DNA of 25,420 nucleotides from IMG/VR virus record IMGVR_UViG_3300045885_000156, positions 1-25,420 of that record; one strand, given 5' to 3'. Below are positions 6,466-14,604 of the stretch, piece by piece. Under the pieces are notes generated by a model. The model did not search any database, was not told where the DNA came from, and saw only the letters and a list, made by a program, of their open reading frames with translations. Positions within the stretch are counted from its first letter, which is position 1, and every line of letters starts with the position of its first letter. The position numbers and the translations under genes are program-made. This DNA comes from a virus.

Positions 6466-7000
6466 TGCCGTCACCGTCACGATCAGCGGCTTCCGCGAGC
6501 TCGATGAGGCGCTCCGTCGGCTTCCCGTCGAGGTGCAGACGAAGCTCATGGAGCCGGCGCTCGGCGAGGCCGGCGAGGTCATCCGCCGCGGGATCGTCCG
6601 TCGCATCCGTCGCCGCACGGGCGGCACGGCCGGCTCCGTCGTCGTCGTCGCGCGGGCCCAGGGCCCCACCGGCCTGGTCACCATTGGCGGCTCGACGGGC
6701 AAGGGTACCTCCGGCTTCAAGCTCACCTTCCTCGAGTTCGGGACGAAGGCGAGCACGATCCAAGCGCAGAGCAAGAAGAAGCCGCGGAAGACCTCGCGGA
6801 AGTTCCGCGCCACGAAGTTCGCGCTCGCGGCCCGCGGCTTCGGGCCCGTCGCGAAGGTCGATCATCCGGCCACGGCGGCGCAGTCCCCGATGCGCAAGGC
6901 GCTCAAGGAAGACGGCGACGCCGCCGTGAAGCGGCTCGGACAAGAGCTCTACGACGGCATCGCCGCCTATGCCGAGCGCGTCCCGAAGGGCCAGGCCTGA
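6458..7000 (+). CDS. HK97 gp10-like tail completion / neck protein
   Basis: This 180-aa protein starts at ATG 6458, eight bases inside the chaperone long frame. It shows the HK97-gp10_like family features: an N-terminal VTISGFRELDEALRRLPVEVQTKL, a long helix AGEVIRRGIVRRI with a very basic RRRTGG segment, then KLTFLEFGTKAS (the EFGT motif) and a C-terminal HPATAAQSPMRKALKED corresponding to the family's P-F-x-R-P-A segment. Residues 108-130 are unusually basic (KKKPRKTSRKFRATK). In most HK97-like genomes this gene precedes the tail tube gene; here it lies after the chaperone and before the tape measure. The role is probably at the tail terminator or neck interface. Confidence 0.82.
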   Translation: MADAVTVTISGFRELDEALRRLPVEVQTKLMEPALGEAGEVIRRGIVRRIRRRTGGTAGSVVVVARAQGPTGLVTIGGSTGKGTSGFKLTFLEFGTKASTIQAQSKKKPRKTSRKFRATKFALAARGFGPVAKVDHPATAAQSPMRKALKEDGDAAVKRLGQELYDGIAAYAERVPKGQA

Positions 7001-8322
7001 TGGCGACCATCGGCTCGCTCGTCGTCGACATGCGCGCGAACACGGCGCAGTTCGAGGCGGATATCGGGCGCTCGCGCACTTCGCTGCAGCGCACGGGCGC
7101 GCAGATGAAGTCCACGCAGGAGGCGGCCGTGCGCTTCGCCTCCAAGGGCTTCGGCGAGATCATCGGCGCCTCGGCCGGGGTCGAGCGCGCGCTCGAGAGC
7201 CTCATGCGCACGGCCTTCAGCGCGACCAGAGGCTTCCTGATGATGGGCGGGCAACTAGCGATCATCGTGACCGGCACCCTCGCGGTCGCCGCCGCCGTGC
7301 AGAAGCTCCGCGATCTCATCGGGCAGAAGGTCTTCGGCCTCGAGAGCGAGGAGCAGCGCCTCGAGAAGATGAAGGCCGCGGTCGAGGAGGAGCAGAAGTT
7401 CCAGAAGATCCGCCTCGCGCTCGGCGCCGAAGAGCGGCAGCTGCGGCAGGACATCCTGCAGTCGCAGCTGGAGGCCTCCGCGGCCTTTCAGAAGTCGATC
7501 GGCGACGAGGCGGGCGCTCGCGAGACGGCGCTCCAGGCCGAGCTCGCCGGAATCGAGGCCGCCCGCGCCGCCGAGATCCGCAAGATCACCGAGCTCGGCG
7601 CGACGGGTGAGCAGCGGCGGCAGCTCGAGACGCTCGCGAACCAGAAGGCGCTCAACGAGCGCGTCGCCGCGCAGACGAAGGCCGCCGTCGATCTGCAGCG
7701 CATCGAGGCCGAGCGCTCCGCGAAGTTGATGCAGACATGGGCCAGAGAAACGGAAGTCTTCATCGCCGATCTCGAGCGGCGGCACAAGATCCGCCAGGAC
7801 ATCGAGGCGCGTGCCGCCGCCGCGGCCGAGCGCCTCGGCATCGCCGAGGTCCTCTCGCAATTCAAGAAGGTCGAGGAGCTCAAGAAGGGCGCGCAGGAGG
7901 TCGCCGCCGGTTTCGCCTTGATGCTCGACAAAGGCGTGCCGCTGCGTGATCTCCTCCCGGAGATGGCGAAGGCCTCGGCGCAGTTCGGCGAGAAAGTGCG
8001 CGCCATGCGCCAGGAGGCCGCCGGCAGCCCGGCCGTCCTCGATAAGATGGATCGCGAGCTTTCGGACATCAGCTGGGGCGACTTCATCACGCTCACGGAG
8101 CAGGCGCGCGTCTCGATGCAGAATGCGCGCGTCGATACGGCCTCGCTCGCCGCAGATACGCATGCGCTCAATCAGCGCATCGGTGAGATGCCGATCGGCA
8201 TCAATCGCGCCGTCCCGGAGATCGACAAGCTCGTCGGCCGCTTCCGCCTGATTCAGATGTGGGCTGATGCCGCGGCGCGCTCCGTCAACAACCTCGATAT
8301 CGTCATCGATCGATCGCAATAG
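7000..8322 (+). CDS. Tail tape measure protein (short, 440 aa)
   Basis: The product is almost wholly helical. It begins with the pattern common to tape measure proteins, IGSLVVDMRANTAQFEADIGRSRTSLQ (split across residues 4-30). A hydrophobic stretch at about 77-100 (FLMMGGQLAIIVTGTLAVAAAV) may be the membrane-inserting part. Residues 115-290 form long charged coiled coils (SEEQRLEKMKAAVEEEQ, LQRIEAERSAKLMQTW, DLERRHKIRQDIEARA). At the usual ratio of about 0.15 nm per residue, the tail would be roughly 65 nm, short for a siphovirus. I see no lytic transglycosylase or peptidase domain in it. The start ATG 7000 overlaps the preceding stop by one base (TGATG). Its place after the chaperone agrees with the call. 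Confidence 0.85.
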   Translation: MATIGSLVVDMRANTAQFEADIGRSRTSLQRTGAQMKSTQEAAVRFASKGFGEIIGASAGVERALESLMRTAFSATRGFLMMGGQLAIIVTGTLAVAAAVQKLRDLIGQKVFGLESEEQRLEKMKAAVEEEQKFQKIRLALGAEERQLRQDILQSQLEASAAFQKSIGDEAGARETALQAELAGIEAARAAEIRKITELGATGEQRRQLETLANQKALNERVAAQTKAAVDLQRIEAERSAKLMQTWARETEVFIADLERRHKIRQDIEARAAAAAERLGIAEVLSQFKKVEELKKGAQEVAAGFALMLDKGVPLRDLLPEMAKASAQFGEKVRAMRQEAAGSPAVLDKMDRELSDISWGDFITLTEQARVSMQNARVDTASLAADTHALNQRIGEMPIGINRAVPEIDKLVGRFRLIQMWADAAARSVNNLDIVIDRSQ

Positions 8323-8335
8323 AGGAGTCCCTGCG

Positions 8336-8524
8336 ATGGCTCTCACGGATGCTGCACGCAATGGCGCCGCCGCCGTCGACGCCTTCGTCGCCTCCCTGCA
8401 AAGCCTCGCCGCCATGACGGGCAAGGGCGGCGGCGCGATGAGCGCCGAGGATCTCGCCGATCAGATCCGCCGCAACCAGGCGCCGGAGCTCGTCTCCGCG
8501 ATCAAGAAGGCGACCGGACGGTAA
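8336..8524 (+). CDS. Small tail-region protein, unknown (62 aa)
   Basis: ATG 8336 is preceded by GAGGAG (8322-8327) nine bases upstream, so this start is preferred over upstream in-frame possibilities inside the tape measure gene. The protein reads as two or three amphipathic helices: ALTDAARNGAAAVDAFVASLQSL (split by the turn TGKGGGAM) and SAEDLADQIRRNQAPELVSAIKKA. I do not recognise a family. It lies between the tape measure and the Dit-like gene, a position often taken by small tail-tip assembly or tape-measure-associated proteins. The stop at 8522-8524 abuts the next ATG directly. Confidence 0.7.
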   Translation: MALTDAARNGAAAVDAFVASLQSLAAMTGKGGGAMSAEDLADQIRRNQAPELVSAIKKATGR

Positions 8525-9277
8525 ATGTCGGTCACGCTCTTCGCGCGGAACCTGCTCGAGGAAGGCACGGTGACCGGCCCGGCGCTCGCCGGCTATCCGC
8601 TCACGCGCCTCTTCGATCGGGACCGTGGCCAGCAATGGCGCGCGACGGCCGCGGCGCCGGTCACCATTGCGCTCGATGCGGGCGCGCCCGTGACGGCCTC
8701 GGCCTTTGCGATCGCGCATCACAACCTCGGCGGCTCCACGATCGGCGTCCTCACGTCCGCGGATGGGAGCAGCTACGTCGCGGCCGGCTCCGGAGCGCCG
8801 GACGTCGGCGCCGTCGACGTGATCGCGTTCACGGAGGCGACGTCGCGCTACTGGGCCTTCACGATCCCCGCCGTGGGGGAGGCGCAGATCGGCGAGCTCC
8901 TGCTGGGCACCCCGCTCGAGTTCCCCACGCCCGAGCTCGCGCCAGACTATATCGATCGTGTGCTCGCCAACGTGCAGCGGGATCGCTCACCCGGTGGCTA
9001 CTCGTGGACCGTGAAGCGCGGGCCCGCGCGCCGGGAGTTTCGCTTCGGCTGGACCACGCTGAGTGCGGGCGACGTCGACCGCTTGATCCAGGCGTACACC
9101 GAGGCCGCGGAAGGCGCCAAGCGCCTGGCCTACGTCGATCCCTGGGGCGTCGGCTGGTGGGTCGAATTCGTCGAGGACGCCCTCTCGATCGGGCTCGGCC
9201 GCGCGGCGACGGGCGCCGAGCCCGCGGCGCCCAACGTGACCCAGGCGGCGACGATCACGCTCCAGGAAGCGCTCTAG
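8525..9277 (+). CDS. Distal tail (Dit)-like protein with discoidin-like N-terminal domain
   Basis: This 250-aa protein follows the tape measure and precedes the hub, where siphophages carry the distal tail protein that caps the tube. Residues 1-135 look like a jelly-roll/discoidin-type module (YPLTRLFDRDRGQQWRAT, LDAGAPVTASAFAIAHHNL, IGVLTSADGSSYVAA, SRYWAFTIPAVGEAQIGELLLG), a fold often used for sugar binding or for virion contacts. Residues 155-250 (REFRFGWTTLSAGDVDRLIQAY, RLAYVDPWGVGWWVEFVEDAL) resemble the second half of tail-tip proteins, where a short beta domain contacts the hub. I recognise the type of protein rather than a named family, so the Dit call rests largely on position. ATG 8525 abuts the preceding stop. 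Confidence 0.6.
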   Translation: MSVTLFARNLLEEGTVTGPALAGYPLTRLFDRDRGQQWRATAAAPVTIALDAGAPVTASAFAIAHHNLGGSTIGVLTSADGSSYVAAGSGAPDVGAVDVIAFTEATSRYWAFTIPAVGEAQIGELLLGTPLEFPTPELAPDYIDRVLANVQRDRSPGGYSWTVKRGPARREFRFGWTTLSAGDVDRLIQAYTEAAEGAKRLAYVDPWGVGWWVEFVEDALSIGLGRAATGAEPAAPNVTQAATITLQEAL

Positions 9278-9278
9278 C

Positions 9279-12200
9279 GTGAAGGCGCTCACCGCGGCGA
9301 CCAGCGTGATCACCCAGCGCGCGTGGACCGCGCCCGCGCTCTTCGCGCAGCTCGAGTTCACGTCGCCGTCGCCCTTCACGCTCCGGATCTCCGACCGCTA
9401 CCGCGAAGCCTTCGGCCACCAGTGGCTTCCCCTCGTGGCGGATTGGGGCTCCGTCGAGAACGTGCTGAACACCCTGGACCTGGGCGGCCGCCCCGCCACG
9501 GCAGAGTTTGGGCTCAACAACGACGTGCCCGTGGAGGGCACCGGCAAGGCGCGCCTGTCCGACATGATCCGCACGCCGTTCAATCAGACGGCGGGCGCGT
9601 ACGAGTGGGCGTTCGCGAAGGTGATCATCACGAAGCTCGTCGACGAACGGCTCGGAAGCGACGACGTCATCGGGCTCGGCGAGTTCTACCTGGAAGATCC
9701 GACGGAGATCGACGACCACGTCCTGCGCGTCCGCATGGTCGACGCCACGCTCGCCCTGGAGGATCGCATCCAGCTCACCCGCGTGACGCGCATCAGTTTC
9801 CCGCTCGCCGATCCCGACGCGGTCGGCCGCGCGATCCCGATCCCCTTCGGCGTGCTCACGAACGTACCGACGCTCAACGTCGTGGCGGGCGCGCTCTCGA
9901 CGCTCTCGGCGGCGATCACCGCGGCCAGCCCCGGCGTCGGCGGCGTCCTCCCCGTGAGCGATACGGCGCTCTTCCCGGCCGCGGGCACCGTGCAGATCGA
10001 CGACGAGCAGATCGCCTATTCGTCAAAGACGTCGGACGGCCTGGTGATCAGCGCGCGGCCCTTCGCGGCGCGGGCGGCGCACTCGCAGGGCGCGACCTTG
10101 TGGGAAGTCCGGAGCGGCGCGCAGGCGTACCGCTACATCGTCGGCGAGAACCGCGGCGCCTTCAAGATCGCGGCGGTGACGAACGTCCGCGCGGGCGGCG
10201 TCCTCCAGCCCGGCGCCACCGTCAACCTCGACGACACGAGCCTCATGCCCGGGCGCTCCTTCGCGGTCATCAACTTCAGCGACCTTCCCGTCATCAGGAA
10301 GGACGTCGTTCTCGACGTCGTCGACACGATCGACGTGGCCGACACCATCGACGTCGCGGATACGATCGACGTGGCGGATACGATCGACGTCGCGGACACG
10401 ATCGGCGTCGCCGACACCATCCACGTCAACGACACGATCGGCGTCGGTGACGGCATCCACATCTTCGACAACATCGGCGTGACCTCGCCGTCCGTGACGA
10501 CGGCGGTGCGGCTCGGCACGAACATCCCGCTGCAGATCACGGCCACTCTTGGCGGTAGCGGCGGTCAGTTCAGCGCGACGGGCACGATCCTGATGCCGGC
10601 GCCGCCAGCCGGCGGGATCATCAACGTGAATCGCTCCATCACCTATCGCGTCCTCACGTCGTCCATCGCGACAAGCGCCTGGAGCTTCATCCGCTCGGGC
10701 GGCGTGGTCATGGAATCCGGCTCCATCTTCCCCGCCGTCGGGCTCCGTCCTCAGTTCAAATACGGCAGCGGCCCTGTCTATGGTGCCGAAACCTTCACGA
10801 TCGCGGGCACGGGCGCCAGCGGCGGCGGCACGATCACCGTGCAGATCGACGCCTTCGACGAGGCCGTCGAGAGCGGAGTGATCGTGCAGAAGAGCGGCTC
10901 GGCCTTCCGCACGGGCGCCGCGACGAAGGTGGGCGCGGCGACGAAGAGCGGCCTCGCCACGAAGACGGGCCTCGCGGACAAGGTCGGCCTCGCGGACAAG
11001 GTCGGCACGGCCGACAAGGTGGGGATCGCGGCGAAGGTCGGCACCGTCACGCTCGTCGGCAACTCGACGGCCGACGTCATCATCGGCGACGTGACGTGCG
11101 ACGTGCTCGGGCTCCGCGACGACGGCGCGGGCACGATCACCGGCACCGCGGCCGCGCTGATCGCCAACCCGTCCGACGTGACCAAGGCCATCCTGCTCTC
11201 GTGCTTCCCCGGCATCACGACGGCCCAGTTTGGGGCGACGTGGGCGGTCACGCGCGCGCAGCTCGCGGGCTTTCAGTGGGCGATGCTGCTCGAGTACCTG
11301 CGCTTCTCGGAGTTCCGCGAGCTCGTCGGCGCCCAGGCGCGCGCCGTGCTCTACCTCGAGGGCGGCAAGTGGGAGTTCCGGTTTGTGCCCGACGCGCCCA
11401 CGCCGTCGCTCGTGCTCGACTACGAGCGCGACGTGGCGGTCGATCCCGTCGCGCGCGTGGGGCGCACGCCGCTCGTCGAGTTGAAGACCTCGTTGTGGGT
11501 GTACTCGCGCCGCGACTACCGCAAGAGCGGGAGCCCTGAAGACGAGTACGCGCGCGCCGTCAATGTGAAGGACCTCACCGCGGGCGTGAGCGACGAGATC
11601 CAGGAATCGGTGACGCTCCCCTTCGTGCAGCATGAGGCGACGGCCGACGCGCTCGCGGCCTGGCACCTCGCGCGGCGCAAGCGACAGCGCCTCACGCTCT
11701 CCGTCACCGCCTGGTGGAACGTCATCGGACTCGAGCAGGCCGATTTCGTCGCGATCGACGGGCACCCGATTCTCGCCGCGCACGGCGGCGTGGATCTCGT
11801 CTTTCAGGTCACGCGCCGCCGCTACGCGATCGGCGACGACACGAACGCCGGGCGGATCGCGCTCGACCTCGTGCAGCTTCCCGTGCAGCCGACAAAGGCG
11901 CGCCTCCTCACCCCGGAGCCCGGCACGATGCTTCCACCAGGAACCTCGGTGCCCTTCACCTGGTCGGCGGGCTTCGATGTCACGGCCTACCAGTTGTGGC
12001 TCGGCAGCACGCCGGGCGGGTCGGACTACTACTCAAGCGGCCTCACCGGCGCGCTCGGCGCAACGGCCACGCTTCCGGCGTTCACGACGCCGGGCGTGGT
12101 CTACGTGACGCTCGGCTCGCAATTCAGCTCGGGCGAGTCGGAAGCCAACGCCTACACCTACGCGCGGCACTACACGATCACCGGCACCGCCGGCGTCGTG

Positions 12201-12575
12201 GCGCCCCTCGGCGAGCTCGCCGGCGCCGGCGCCGCGGGCGCCTCGGGCTCGGGCGGCGTGCTCGCACCCCTCGGCGAGCTCTCAGGCGCCGGTCTACTCT
12301 TCGTCACGGGCTCGGGCGGCGTCGAGGCGCCGATTGGCGCGATCGAGGGCGGCGAGAAGTTCTGGATCGGCGCTGACACGGATCGCTTCTGGGCCGGCGA
12401 CGACGCCGACACCTTCTGGGGCCGCGGCCGCCCGCGCGATCGCGCCGCGATCACCGCGCCGCTCGGCGCTCTGGCGGGCGCGGGCACCGTCATCAATCCG
12501 GACTTCTGGGCCGGTGACGATACGGATCTCTACTGGGGCGGCGCCGATAGCGGGCCGTTCTGGGGCGTCGTCTAA
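9279..12575 (+). CDS. Large tail hub / tail tip protein with two hexapeptide repeat arrays (1098 aa)
   Basis: GTG 9279 starts the largest gene of the genome, one base after the Dit-like stop. Residues 1-340 are beta-rich tail-tip sequence (for example FTLRISDRYREAFGHQW, RVRMVDATLALEDRIQL, VQIDDEQIAYSS). Residues 349-401 are an array of about nine DTIxVA hexapeptides. Residues 402-545 form a serine/glycine/threonine-rich beta domain. Residues 546-593 are eight units of a second hexapeptide, G-x-A-x-K-V. Residues 600-870 resemble a baseplate hub (WAMLLEYLRFSEFRELVGAQ, LYLEGGKWEFRFVPD, VTAWWNVIGLEQADFVAIDG). Residues 880-970 look fibronectin type III-like. The C-terminus repeats APLGELAGAG and FWAGDD motifs. 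It is likely the central tip protein that contacts the host; receptor binding is inference. Confidence 0.8.
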   Translation: MKALTAATSVITQRAWTAPALFAQLEFTSPSPFTLRISDRYREAFGHQWLPLVADWGSVENVLNTLDLGGRPATAEFGLNNDVPVEGTGKARLSDMIRTPFNQTAGAYEWAFAKVIITKLVDERLGSDDVIGLGEFYLEDPTEIDDHVLRVRMVDATLALEDRIQLTRVTRISFPLADPDAVGRAIPIPFGVLTNVPTLNVVAGALSTLSAAITAASPGVGGVLPVSDTALFPAAGTVQIDDEQIAYSSKTSDGLVISARPFAARAAHSQGATLWEVRSGAQAYRYIVGENRGAFKIAAVTNVRAGGVLQPGATVNLDDTSLMPGRSFAVINFSDLPVIRKDVVLDVVDTIDVADTIDVADTIDVADTIDVADTIGVADTIHVNDTIGVGDGIHIFDNIGVTSPSVTTAVRLGTNIPLQITATLGGSGGQFSATGTILMPAPPAGGIINVNRSITYRVLTSSIATSAWSFIRSGGVVMESGSIFPAVGLRPQFKYGSGPVYGAETFTIAGTGASGGGTITVQIDAFDEAVESGVIVQKSGSAFRTGAATKVGAATKSGLATKTGLADKVGLADKVGTADKVGIAAKVGTVTLVGNSTADVIIGDVTCDVLGLRDDGAGTITGTAAALIANPSDVTKAILLSCFPGITTAQFGATWAVTRAQLAGFQWAMLLEYLRFSEFRELVGAQARAVLYLEGGKWEFRFVPDAPTPSLVLDYERDVAVDPVARVGRTPLVELKTSLWVYSRRDYRKSGSPEDEYARAVNVKDLTAGVSDEIQESVTLPFVQHEATADALAAWHLARRKRQRLTLSVTAWWNVIGLEQADFVAIDGHPILAAHGGVDLVFQVTRRRYAIGDDTNAGRIALDLVQLPVQPTKARLLTPEPGTMLPPGTSVPFTWSAGFDVTAYQLWLGSTPGGSDYYSSGLTGALGATATLPAFTTPGVVYVTLGSQFSSGESEANAYTYARHYTITGTAGVVAPLGELAGAGAAGASGSGGVLAPLGELSGAGLLFVTGSGGVEAPIGAIEGGEKFWIGADTDRFWAGDDADTFWGRGRPRDRAAITAPLGALAGAGTVINPDFWAGDDTDLYWGGADSGPFWGVV
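10323..10481 (+). repeat. 18-bp coding tandem repeat array 1 (hexapeptide DTIDVA)
   Basis: Eight full 18-bp units and one partial unit encode DTIDVA x4, DTIGVA, DTIHVN, DTIGVG, DGIHIF and DNIGV. The first four units encode the same peptide with third-position differences (GAC/GAT, ACG/ACC, GTG/GTC, GCC/GCG), so the peptide is conserved while the codons have drifted. The array lies between two beta domains of the tail hub. Confidence 0.92.
10914..11057 (+). repeat. 18-bp coding tandem repeat array 2 (hexapeptide GLADKV)
   Basis: Eight 18-bp units encode GAATKV, GAATKS, GLATKT, GLADKV, GLADKV, GTADKV, GIAAKV and GTVTLV. Units four and five are identical at DNA level (GGCCTCGCGGACAAGGTC), pointing to a recent duplication. 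The array has the same six-residue period as array 1 but a basic instead of an acidic character. Confidence 0.92.
12199..12530 (+). repeat. C-terminal APLGxLxGAG and FWAGDD repeats of the tail hub
   Basis: The last 130 residues of the hub hold four versions of an APLG/APIG motif (VAPLGELAGAG, LAPLGELSGAG, EAPIGAIEGG, TAPLGALAGAG) and repeated short motifs FWAGDDADTFWG and FWAGDDTDLYWG. They look like glycine-rich turns alternating with aromatic strands, suited to trimeric fibre tips or to attaching the next fibre protein. Confidence 0.75.
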
Positions 12576-12588
12576 AAGGAGCAGAGGC

Positions 12589-13794
12589 ATGGCGCAATTC
12601 CCCGCGGCGGGCTTCGTGAGCGACGAGGTCCGCACCGAAGGCGACATGAAGGCCGCGTTCGAGGCGTGGCTCGCGGCCACGAAGCAAATCCCGGGCGCGG
12701 GCGTGACGGAGTCAGCGCTCACGATCGTGAGCGGCGCCATCACGCCGACGTCGGGCGTGCACGCGGTCGACACCGAGAGCGGCGCGGCGTCGGACGATCT
12801 TGCGACCATCGCCACGACGAACCTCCCGGATGGCTCCTTCGTGTGGCTGCATCCCGTGAGCAGCGCGCGCGACGTCGTGGTGAAGCACAACGCGGGCGGC
12901 GCCGGGCAGATCAGCTTGCGCGCGGGCGCGGACCTCACGCTCGGCGAGTCGACATCGTACGTGCTCCTCCGGCGCGCGGGCGCGGACTGGCAAGAGCTGC
13001 AGAATCTCAGCGCAGCCCCGCCGGCGCTCGGGATCTCGACGGTGCGCGGCGCGGTCGGGGCTCGCACCAGTGCCGCGACGTACACGGTCAGCGGCAGCAC
13101 CGCGATCACGTTCTACAACCCGACGACCGGCGCAATCGAGAGAGTCGTGCGGAGTCAAGGATCGCTCACGGTCAACGCGGGCACGCAAGGGCGGAACGGG
13201 CGCGATCAAGCGGGCGCGTTTACCGCGTCGTCGTGCCTCTACCTCTATTACACGCTCGCCCCCGGCGCCTCCCCGCCCGTCGCGCTCGTCGTGAGTGCGA
13301 GTGCGCCGTCCACGGGGCCGATCCTGGCGAACGGGGAAACGTCGTGGGCGTTCATCTGCGCGTTGCGCTGGAACGCCTCCAGTAACTTCTTTAATACGTT
13401 TCTCCGTGGTCGAAGGGTGTACTACACCGCTCCGCTCGCGGACACACAGGCCCTCAGCGGGGGCGCGTCGGCGTCCTTTGCCTCCGTGTCGTACGCCTCG
13501 TTCCTGCCACCGCAAGACGTGAGCGCCGACGTGCGCGTGCTCGCGCAAGTCGTCGGCAACACATCGGCCGCCGGAGCCTTCTCGACCAATATGGAGTTTT
13601 CGTTCGACGGGTCGGCGCAGGCGCTCTATGTGTTCCAGGGCGACGACGTCACCGCCGGGTCCGTGCTGGCAGGAATCGGCACGCCGGTCCATCTGCCGAA
13701 TCTCAGTCAAGCCATCTTCTATCGCAAAGCGGGCCTGGCGGGCGGCAGCGTGTACCTGTGGGTCCTTGACTACGACAACGCGAACGGAGGCTAG
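12589..13794 (+). CDS. Tail fibre / receptor-binding candidate protein (401 aa)
   Basis: ATG 12589 lies seven bases after AAAAGGAG (12574-12581); in-frame codons upstream belong to another frame of the hub gene. Residues 1-40 are a helical N-terminus (FVSDEVRTEGDMKAAFEAWLAATKQI) of the kind used to anchor fibres. Residues 45-150 form a beta region with a pattern common in phage fibres: VDTESGAASDDLATI, LPDGSFVWLHP, DVVVKHNAGGAGQISLRAG, YVLLRRAGADWQEL. The C-terminal half (SCLYLYYTLAPGASPP, LPPQDVSADVRVLAQVVGN, SVYLWVLDYDNANGG) is beta-rich and less GC-biased in patches (13381-13420), which may mark exchange of the receptor-binding part. No enzyme motif is visible. Attachment to the hub C-terminus is inference from order. 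Confidence 0.7.
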   Translation: MAQFPAAGFVSDEVRTEGDMKAAFEAWLAATKQIPGAGVTESALTIVSGAITPTSGVHAVDTESGAASDDLATIATTNLPDGSFVWLHPVSSARDVVVKHNAGGAGQISLRAGADLTLGESTSYVLLRRAGADWQELQNLSAAPPALGISTVRGAVGARTSAATYTVSGSTAITFYNPTTGAIERVVRSQGSLTVNAGTQGRNGRDQAGAFTASSCLYLYYTLAPGASPPVALVVSASAPSTGPILANGETSWAFICALRWNASSNFFNTFLRGRRVYYTAPLADTQALSGGASASFASVSYASFLPPQDVSADVRVLAQVVGNTSAAGAFSTNMEFSFDGSAQALYVFQGDDVTAGSVLAGIGTPVHLPNLSQAIFYRKAGLAGGSVYLWVLDYDNANGG

Positions 13795-13797
13795 CGC

Positions 13798-13998
13798 ATG
13801 GTGGGCAAGCGCGCATTCTACGATCCCGACACGCGCGTGCTGAAAACGTGGGGCTTCGTGGAGACGAACGAGCCCGGCGACCTCTCCCGCGACGTGCCGG
13901 AAGACTACGTGACGAAGATCGGGAGCGTGAAGCTCAACGCGGCGGGCGACGGCGACGAGCCCAATCCCGACTACACGCCACCGTTCGCCACCGTCTAA
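13798..13998 (+). CDS. Small fibre-associated protein, unknown (66 aa)
   Basis: ATG 13798 comes three bases after the fibre stop, with CGGAGG (13785-13790) as ribosome binding site inside the end of the fibre gene. The protein (KRAFYDPDTRVLKTWGFVETNEPGD, then SVKLNAAGDGDEPNPDYTPPF) is acidic and aromatic, with no hydrophobic segment. I do not recognise a family. Close coupling to the fibre gene suggests a fibre chaperone or a small tip component. Confidence 0.72.
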   Translation: MVGKRAFYDPDTRVLKTWGFVETNEPGDLSRDVPEDYVTKIGSVKLNAAGDGDEPNPDYTPPFATV

Positions 13999-14012
13999 GG
14001 AGAAATCCCGCG

Positions 14013-14426
14013 ATGCCGCGCAACGCGACCTATTCCGAGGAGTCCGTCAACGCGAAGGCGAACGCCCAGGCCACACTCTGCGACAACGGCTACCTGCGCC
14101 TCTACGACGGCGCGCAGCCCGCGGATCCCAACGTGGCGGTGACGACGCAAGTGCTCCTCGCGGAGCTCCGCTTCGCCGCGACGGCGTTCACCGGGGCCGC
14201 GGGCGGCATCGCGTCCGCGAACGCGCTCACGAGCGATGCGAGCGCGAACGCGACCGGGACCGCGACCTGGTTCCGCGCGTTCAAGACGGACGGGACCTCG
14301 CCGATCTTCGACGGCACCGTGGGCACCGCGGGCTCCGACATCAATCTCTCGACGACCTCGATCGTCGCGGGCGTGTCAGTCAACATCACCGCGTTCTCCA
14401 TCACCGAGAAAAAGGTGGGGCCGTGA
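14013..14426 (+). CDS. Conserved phage structural-type protein (137 aa)
   Basis: ATG 14013 is ten bases after AAGGAG (13997-14002). The protein resembles a family seen among tail-end genes of many phages: NAQATLCDNGYLRLYDGAQPA near the N-terminus (residues 17-37), LLAELRFAATAF, then ATGTATWFRAFKTDGTSPIFDGTVG and SDINLSTTSIVAGVSVNITAFS. The pattern is a beta-sandwich without catalytic residues. I know no assigned function; a minor virion or fibre-decorating role is an inference from position. The end overlaps the next gene by four bases (GTGA). Confidence 0.75.
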   Translation: MPRNATYSEESVNAKANAQATLCDNGYLRLYDGAQPADPNVAVTTQVLLAELRFAATAFTGAAGGIASANALTSDASANATGTATWFRAFKTDGTSPIFDGTVGTAGSDINLSTTSIVAGVSVNITAFSITEKKVGP

Positions 14427-14596
14427 GCGACTTCATCATCACCTGCACGATCCGCTACCGGCTCAGCGCGGCAACGCGCACCGACGCCGAGAAGATCGCG
14501 CGCGGGCTCATCAGCGCGAAGGTCGAGTACACGCCCGATGCGCCGATGCTGCTCGACTTCGCGCTGCGCGCCAAGGAAGACGACGGCACGACGTAG
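14423..14596 (+). CDS. Small protein of unknown function (57 aa)
   Basis: The gene starts at GTG 14423 (GTGA overlap with the preceding stop) and ends at TAG 14594-14596, which is part of the TAGGAGG ribosome binding site for the next gene. The sequence reads as strand-helix-strand: FIITCTIRYRLSA, then TRTDAEKIARGLISAKVEY, then MLLDFALRAKEDDGTT. No family is recognised. Coupling on both sides is the main support. Confidence 0.6.
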   Translation: MSDFIITCTIRYRLSAATRTDAEKIARGLISAKVEYTPDAPMLLDFALRAKEDDGTT

Positions 14597-14604
14597 GAGG
14601 CCCC

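Noticed and set aside
10323-11057. Tandem 18-bp repeats considered as a CRISPR array
   Set aside because: Units are contiguous with no unique spacers, keep the reading frame and code for hexapeptides.
10023-11783. 586-codon minus-strand frame opposite the tail hub
   Set aside because: Repeats in it are the reverse reading of the hub hexapeptide arrays and the composition is shadow-like.
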